A DNA stretch of 10,472 bases from Clostridia bacterium (GTDB taxonomy: Bacteria; Bacillota; Clostridia; Oscillospirales; CAG-382), in assembly GCA_017938055.1 (NCBI GenBank), contig JAGBCG010000027.1, forward strand, positions 1 to 10,472, given 5' to 3'. Made by a program: the position numbers and the translations under genes. Within the stretch, counting starts at the first letter, position 1. Every line of letters begins with the position of its first letter. Positions 7,207 to 10,472 of the stretch are shown here, piece after piece. Under the pieces are notes generated by a model. The model did not search any database. It saw only the letters and a program-made list of their open reading frames with translations, and was not told the DNA's origin.

Positions 7207-8478
7207 ATGTTTCAGAAACCAAAAGGAACGGTAGATATTCTGCCGGAGGAAACTGCCATTTGGCACAAAATTGAAGAAGTTGTAAGAGAATGTACAAAAA
7301 ACGCAGGCTTCAGAGAAATAAGAATACCTACGTTTGAGCTGTCGGGCGTTTATAAAAGAGGCGTTGGTGATACAACTGACATCGTTCAAAAGGAAATGTT
7401 TACTCTCAATGACAGAGAGGGCACAGAGTTTTGTCTTCGTCCTGAGGGGACGGCCGGTGTTGTAAGAAGTGTTATAGAAAACGGTCTCTTCAATGAGCCT
7501 ATGCCGTTAAAGCTTTACTATCTTGGTCCGTTCTTCAGATATGAAAAGCCACAGGCAGGAAGAAGCCGTGAATTCTATCAGTTCGGTATAGAAATGTTCG
7601 GTGCTGAAACGGCAAGTGCGGATGCTGAGGTTATTGCACTTGGTGACAGAGTAATTAAGAAACTGGGACTTCGTGCAAGTCTGAACATCAACTCCATTGG
7701 CTGCCCTGATTGCAGACCCAAGTACCACGATGCACTTCGTGATTACTTCAAGAGTCATGAGAATGAGCTTTGCGGAACGTGTAAGGAAAGACTTGAAAAG
7801 AATCCTTTGCGTATACTTGACTGTAAGAGCCCCATTTGCTCTGCTATTGCTGATAATGCACCTAAAACTATTGACCACCTTTGCGATGATTGCAACACTC
7901 ACTTTGAAACACTCAAGAGCACGCTTGACAGCCTTGAAATTGAGTACAGCATAAATCCCAGAATTGTAAGAGGACTTGACTACTACAGAAAGACCGTGTT
8001 TGAATTTATAAGCGATGACATCGGTGCACAGAGTACTGTATGCGGCGGTGGAAGATATGACGGACTTGTACAGCAACTTGACGGTCCTGAGCTTTGCGGT
8101 ATAGGCTTTGGAATGGGACTTACACGAATAGTTCTTGCTATGAAGTCAAAGGCGGAAAAGGGCGAGCTTGAATTGCCGAAAAATCCCTCGCCTGTTCTAT
8201 ATATTGCACCAATGGGTGACAGAGGAGTAGTATATGCCATGAAGACAGTTACAGCACTTCGTGAAAGAGGCATATATGCTGAATGTGACGTCGTTAAGAG
8301 AAGCCTTAAAGCACAGATGAAGTATGCAGACAAAATCGGTGCAAAGTACGTTCTTGTGGTAGGCGATAATGAGCTTGATGAAGGCAAGGCAATGCTCAAA
8401 AACATGGCAGACAGGGATGACAGCAGACAAGTGGAGCTGGATAAGGTTGCGGCAGACACATCCATTCTGTCATTCTGA
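7207..8478 (+). CDS. hisS: Histidyl-tRNA synthetase
   Basis: Class II synthetase that charges tRNA-His; a cytoplasmic dimer of normal length (423 residues). The N-terminus FQKPKGTVDILPEE is typical, followed by LRPEGTAGVVR, motif 2 with FRYEKPQAGRSREFYQFG (Arg111), the HisRS-specific GLDYYRKTVFEF (256-267), GGGRYDGL (280-287) and motif 3 GIGFGMGLTR (Arg307). The C-terminal anticodon-binding domain starts near VLYIAPMGDRG. The insertion between motifs 2 and 3 contains eight cysteines (166/169, 189/192, 206/211, 226/229), mostly CxxC pairs, suggesting zinc sites. The ATG at 7207 has AGGTGA 4 nt upstream. The 3' end is odd: the last codons (tca ttc tga) belong to a repeat element starting at 8469, so the final two residues and stop appear to be supplied by the insertion. 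It is usually paired with aspS in Firmicutes; here they are separated by 572 bp. Confidence 0.96.
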   Translation: MFQKPKGTVDILPEETAIWHKIEEVVRECTKNAGFREIRIPTFELSGVYKRGVGDTTDIVQKEMFTLNDREGTEFCLRPEGTAGVVRSVIENGLFNEPMPLKLYYLGPFFRYEKPQAGRSREFYQFGIEMFGAETASADAEVIALGDRVIKKLGLRASLNINSIGCPDCRPKYHDALRDYFKSHENELCGTCKERLEKNPLRILDCKSPICSAIADNAPKTIDHLCDDCNTHFETLKSTLDSLEIEYSINPRIVRGLDYYRKTVFEFISDDIGAQSTVCGGGRYDGLVQQLDGPELCGIGFGMGLTRIVLAMKSKAEKGELELPKNPSPVLYIAPMGDRGVVYAMKTVTALRERGIYAECDVVKRSLKAQMKYADKIGAKYVLVVGDNELDEGKAMLKNMADRDDSRQVELDKVAADTSILSF

Positions 8479-8512
8479 GCGAAGCGTTAGCGTAGTCGAA
8501 GAATCTGATAAG
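8469..8512 (+). repeat. REP/MITE-like repeat, left copy (copy 1)
   Basis: A 37-bp core (8469-8505) starts GTCATTCTGAGCGAAGCG and ends GTCGAAGAATC, followed by TGATAAG, which is also shared with copy 3. Its ends ATTCT and AGAAT can pair as the outer stem of an imperfect hairpin. It is inverted relative to copy 2 (32/37 identical) and direct relative to copy 3. The hisS stop codon TGA lies inside it. CATTCTG occurs twice at its left edge (8463-8469 and 8471-8477), possibly a trace of the joining event. From memory, CATTCTGAGCG...GAAGAATC-type repeats are scattered widely in bacterial genomes; I could not check this here. Confidence 0.85.
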
Positions 8513-8806
8513 ATGGGATTAAAACTTTATTATGTCTATATGATGACAAATTGGAACAACAGTGTGTTATATGTTGGGGTTACAGGCAATTTGGTCAGGC
8601 GTGTAGCTGAGCATATAAATAAAGAAGCACCTAGTTTTACACAAAAGTATAATTTAAATAAGCTAGTATATTATGAGGAATTTTCTGATGTACGACAGGC
8701 GATTTACAGAGAGAAGCAACTAAAAGGCTGGAATAGAAGTAAGAAAAACGGATTGGTTAACAATTTTAATCCTGAGTGGAAAAACTTGTATTTGTGCGTT
8801 TTGTAG
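8513..8806 (+). CDS. Small GIY-YIG family endonuclease
   Basis: A 97-residue single-domain GIY-YIG nuclease of the small YhbQ/Slx1-like group (COG2827 type), expected to cut or nick DNA with a divalent metal. The GIY equivalent is Tyr7-Val-Tyr9 in LYYVYMMTN and the YIG equivalent Tyr20-Val-Gly22 in VLYVGVTGNL; the catalytic Arg is in RRVAEH (Arg30, with His34), the metal-binding Glu is Glu67 in YREKQLKGW, and the late Asn-rich motif is NNFNPEW (83-89). All look intact. No extra DNA-binding domain is fused. The ATG at 8513 has no good Shine-Dalgarno sequence; expression may depend on read-through from hisS. The gene lies exactly 7 nt inside inverted repeats on both sides. By hand count its G+C is about 33% (95 of 286 nt), lower than two of three sampled 60-base hisS lines (33%, 42%, 52%), which fits a mobile origin. 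Its target is unknown; a role in moving the flanking repeats is inference. Confidence 0.88.
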   Translation: MGLKLYYVYMMTNWNNSVLYVGVTGNLVRRVAEHINKEAPSFTQKYNLNKLVYYEEFSDVRQAIYREKQLKGWNRSKKNGLVNNFNPEWKNLYLCVL

Positions 8807-8813
8807 TGTAACA

Positions 8814-8850
8814 GATCCTTCGATTACGCTAACGCTCCACTCAGGATGAC
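8814..8850 (-). repeat. REP/MITE-like repeat, inverted copy (copy 2)
   Basis: On the minus strand this reads GTCATCCTGAGTGGAGCG at its start and ends AATCGAAGGATC. It matches copy 1 at 32 of 37 positions; the core GCGTTAGCGTA is identical. Two of the five differences (positions 6 and 34 of the repeat) change both partners of one base pair (T-A to C-G), keeping the outer stem. It begins 7 nt after the endonuclease stop. A 12-nt stretch (8836-8847) is also the exact reverse complement of the end of the endonuclease gene (8769-8780). Confidence 0.85.
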
Positions 8851-8917
8851 GGTTTTGAGTTTAGTTTGTTCACTTTGTTTTCAGCGAGAATCGAGATTTA
8901 TTGTTACAACCCACTTT

Positions 8918-8960
8918 GTCATTCTGAGCGTAACGAAGTGAAGTCGAAGAATCCGATAAG
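8918..8960 (+). repeat. REP/MITE-like repeat, diverged direct copy (copy 3)
   Basis: The 36-bp core (8918-8953) keeps both ends of copy 1 (GTCATTCTGAGCG and GTCGAAGAATC) and the trailing GATAAG, but its middle differs (TAACGAAGTGA in place of AAGCGTTAGCGTA). It is in the same orientation as copy 1 and has no gene of its own. The region 8851-9050 around it holds no other convincing gene; 8871-8893 may be a decayed fourth copy. Confidence 0.8.
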
Positions 8961-9050
8961 TTTCATTTGGCAGTATGACTGTATTTGCGAACAAATTTTA
9001 TGCTTCGATTTTTTTAAATATGAGGAATCATGTGAAAGGAGCTGTTGAAA

Positions 9051-10472
9051 ATGGCTGAATTTTTAGGAAATACAAAAAGAACCGACTATTGCGGCGACGT
9101 CCGTGATGGTCATATCGGAAAAACAGTAACGGTAATGGGATGGGTACAGAAAGCAAGAGATCTTGGCGTGCTTTGCTTTATTGACCTGAGAGACCGCACA
9201 GGTATTGTACAGCTAGCCTTTGACGAGGGTACAAATGCTGATGTTATGGAAAAGGCAAAGAGTGCAAGAAGTGAATATGTTCTTGCAGCAACTGGTATTG
9301 TGCGTGAGCGTGACAGCAAAAACCCCAACATCCCAACGGGTAATGTGGAAATATACGTATCTGAACTTAAAATTCTCGGCGAAAGCCTTACACCTCCTTT
9401 TGAAATTGTGGAGAACTGTAAGTCGAACGAGGAGCTTCGCTTAAAGTATAGATATCTCGATCTTCGCCGTCCCGATCTTATGAAAAATATTCTTATTCGT
9501 CATAAGGTTGCAAAAATTACCCGTGACTATTTTGACGAAAATGGCTTTATCGAAATTGAAACCCCTATGCTTATTAAATCCACTCCCGAGGGTGCACGTG
9601 ACTACCTTGTTCCCTCACGTGTGCATAAAGGCTCTTTCTATGCACTTCCTCAGTCACCTCAGCTTTATAAGCAGCTGAGCATGGTCGCAGGCTTCGACAG
9701 ATATATGCAGATAGCACGTTGCTTCAGAGATGAAGACCTGAGAGCTGACAGACAGCCTGAATTTACACAGATTGACCTTGAAATGTCCTTTGTTGAAATG
9801 GAGGATGTTCTCAGTATCGGTGAAGGCTTCATGAAGAGAGTGTTCAAGGAAATTCTTGATGTTGATATTGCTTTGCCACTTCCAAGACTGACATATAAGG
9901 AAGCAATGGAACGCTTCGGCAGTGATAAGCCCGATACAAGATACGGTATGGAAATTACCGATATTACAGAGAGCGTAGCAAAGAGCGAATTTGTTGTGTT
10001 CAAGAGTGCAATCGAAAACGGCGGCTCTGTTCGTGCTATTAAGGCGGAAAATGCAGCTGCGAAGCTTACAAGAAAAGAAATTGATAAGCTCACAGAGTTT
10101 ATAAAGGGTATCGGCGGTAAGGGCATTGCATGGATAAGATACACTGATGAGGGTGTTGCAAGTTCCTTTGCTAAGTTTATGACAGAGGATGAAATGTCAG
10201 CTATCGCAAAGGTGATGGACGCAAAAACCGGCGACGTTGTTCTGATTGTTGCTGACGGCAATACAAATAAGGTTCTCTCTCAGCTTGGAGCACTCAGAAC
10301 AGAGGTTTCCAATAAGCTTGAAATCGAAAAAACAGGCTATAATCTGCTTTGGATTACCGAATTTCCTTTCTTTGAATACGACGAAGAAAGCGGCGAATGG
10401 CTTGCAATGCACCATCCCTTCACATCTCCTCTTGATGAGTGTCTTGAATACCTTGAAACTGATAAGTCAAAG
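9051..10472 (+). CDS. aspS: Aspartyl-tRNA synthetase (5' part; runs off the window)
   Basis: Bacterial-type class II AspRS; it charges tRNA-Asp (or also tRNA-Asn if non-discriminating, which cannot be decided here). The window holds 474 of roughly 590 residues and ends exactly on a codon boundary, before motif 3 and the C-terminus. The N-terminal OB-fold anticodon-binding domain includes GWVQKARDLGVLCFIDLRDR. The catalytic domain follows with ELRLKYRYLDLRRP, motif 1 around GFIEIETPML, the flipping-loop segment PEGARDYLVPSR (179-190), QSPQLYKQ (201-208) and motif 2 FRDED with RQPEFTQID (Arg226). The bacterial GAD insertion domain lies around residues 290-400, and MHHPFTSP (453-460) is at the end. 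The ATG at 9051 is chosen because AAAGGAG (9035-9041) lies 9 nt upstream and the protein aligns from MAEFLGNTKRTDYCG. In Firmicutes it usually follows hisS directly; here a repeat-bounded nuclease unit intervenes. Confidence 0.96.
   Translation, partial: MAEFLGNTKRTDYCGDVRDGHIGKTVTVMGWVQKARDLGVLCFIDLRDRTGIVQLAFDEGTNADVMEKAKSARSEYVLAATGIVRERDSKNPNIPTGNVEIYVSELKILGESLTPPFEIVENCKSNEELRLKYRYLDLRRPDLMKNILIRHKVAKITRDYFDENGFIEIETPMLIKSTPEGARDYLVPSRVHKGSFYALPQSPQLYKQLSMVAGFDRYMQIARCFRDEDLRADRQPEFTQIDLEMSFVEMEDVLSIGEGFMKRVFKEILDVDIALPLPRLTYKEAMERFGSDKPDTRYGMEITDITESVAKSEFVVFKSAIENGGSVRAIKAENAAAKLTRKEIDKLTEFIKGIGGKGIAWIRYTDEGVASSFAKFMTEDEMSAIAKVMDAKTGDVVLIVADGNTNKVLSQLGALRTEVSNKLEIEKTGYNLLWITEFPFFEYDEESGEWLAMHHPFTSPLDECLEYLETDKSK

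Larger units (their letters stand above)
8469..8850 (+). mobile_element. Candidate minimal mobile unit: inverted repeats plus GIY-YIG nuclease
   Basis: The unit is symmetric: a 37-bp repeat, 7 nt, a 294-nt gene, 7 nt, and an inverted 37-bp repeat, 382 bp in all, set between hisS and aspS. It interrupts a gene pair that is commonly adjacent in Firmicutes and supplies the hisS stop. No obvious target-site duplication flanks it, apart from the CATTCTG doubling at the left edge. As a transcript, the two repeats could pair along 34 of 37 positions, counting two G-U pairs, enclosing the whole gene. It resembles the layout of REP elements with their RAYT transposase, but with a GIY-YIG nuclease. That it moves as a unit is inferred, not shown. 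Confidence 0.55.

Noticed and set aside
8369..8512. In-frame upstream extension of the GIY-YIG gene into hisS
   Set aside because: It overlaps hisS in another frame, includes translated repeat (CHSERSVSVVEES), and the GIY-YIG domain starts at the ATG at 8513.
8940..9015. Possible terminator before aspS: TCGAAG (8944-8949) with CTTCGA (9003-9008) followed by seven T
   Set aside because: The loop of more than 50 nt is too large for an intrinsic terminator and the pairing is short.
8866..9048. Forward open frame of 60 residues containing CHSERNEVKSKNP
   Set aside because: The recognisable part is just repeat copy 3 translated; it has no ribosome binding site, and it overlaps the Shine-Dalgarno sequence of aspS.
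9020..9058. 12-codon open frame overlapping the aspS start, and ATGTGA at 9030
   Set aside because: No ribosome binding site and no recognisable leader peptide content (no Asp run, no attenuator).
1..10472. CRISPR array, tRNA or rRNA genes, phage or toxin-antitoxin modules
   Set aside because: No regularly spaced repeats, no tRNA-like cloverleaf or GTTCRANNC loop sequence in the gaps, and no toxin-like partner beside the XRE protein.

Overview
The window is about 10.5 kb of chromosomal housekeeping DNA. It most likely comes from an anaerobic Clostridia-type Firmicute (Bacillota), perhaps a gut Oscillospiraceae/Ruminococcaceae relative. This is inferred from the lon-engB pair, the homodimeric (single-chain) glycyl-tRNA synthetase, AGA-rich arginine codons, moderate-to-low G+C, and purine-rich ribosome binding sites with some GTG starts. 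The species cannot be named from the sequence alone. Every substantial gene reads left to right.

Layout. Positions 1-182 hold the C-terminal end of a gene that enters from the left, resembling the DUF3298/RsiV C-terminal domain. An extended -10 promoter (201-227) then drives lon (ATP-dependent protease), engB (ribosome-assembly GTPase) and lysA (diaminopimelate decarboxylase), spaced 24 and 18 nt apart like an operon. An 89-nt gap with a possible weak promoter precedes glyS, which is followed by a hairpin that may act as a terminator (6199-6233). Next come a small GNAT acetyltransferase and a small XRE-type DNA-binding protein. The latter has its own clear promoter (6734-6762) and a GGAGG site that fixes its start at 6794. 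It leads by 32 nt into hisS. The window ends inside aspS, of which 474 residues are present, cut before motif 3.

Accessory part. Between hisS and aspS lies a compact 382-bp unit (8469-8850). A 97-residue GIY-YIG endonuclease gene sits between two 37-bp imperfect inverted repeats (32/37 identical), with exactly 7 nt between the gene and the repeat on each side. The left repeat supplies the last codons and stop of hisS. A third, diverged copy in direct orientation lies at 8918-8960, before aspS. The endonuclease gene is more AT-rich than the sampled hisS stretches. The arrangement looks like a minimal repeat-plus-nuclease mobile unit, similar in architecture to REP/RAYT units but with a GIY-YIG nuclease in place of a transposase. 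It is the most interesting object in the window.

How the genes fit together. Lon and EngB serve protein quality control and 50S assembly. LysA makes lysine. GlyRS, HisRS and AspRS charge tRNAs, so the region is centred on translation. No T-box leader motif was found by eye before any of the three synthetase genes in this window, so their control probably comes from elsewhere; the XRE-type protein upstream of hisS is a candidate local regulator.
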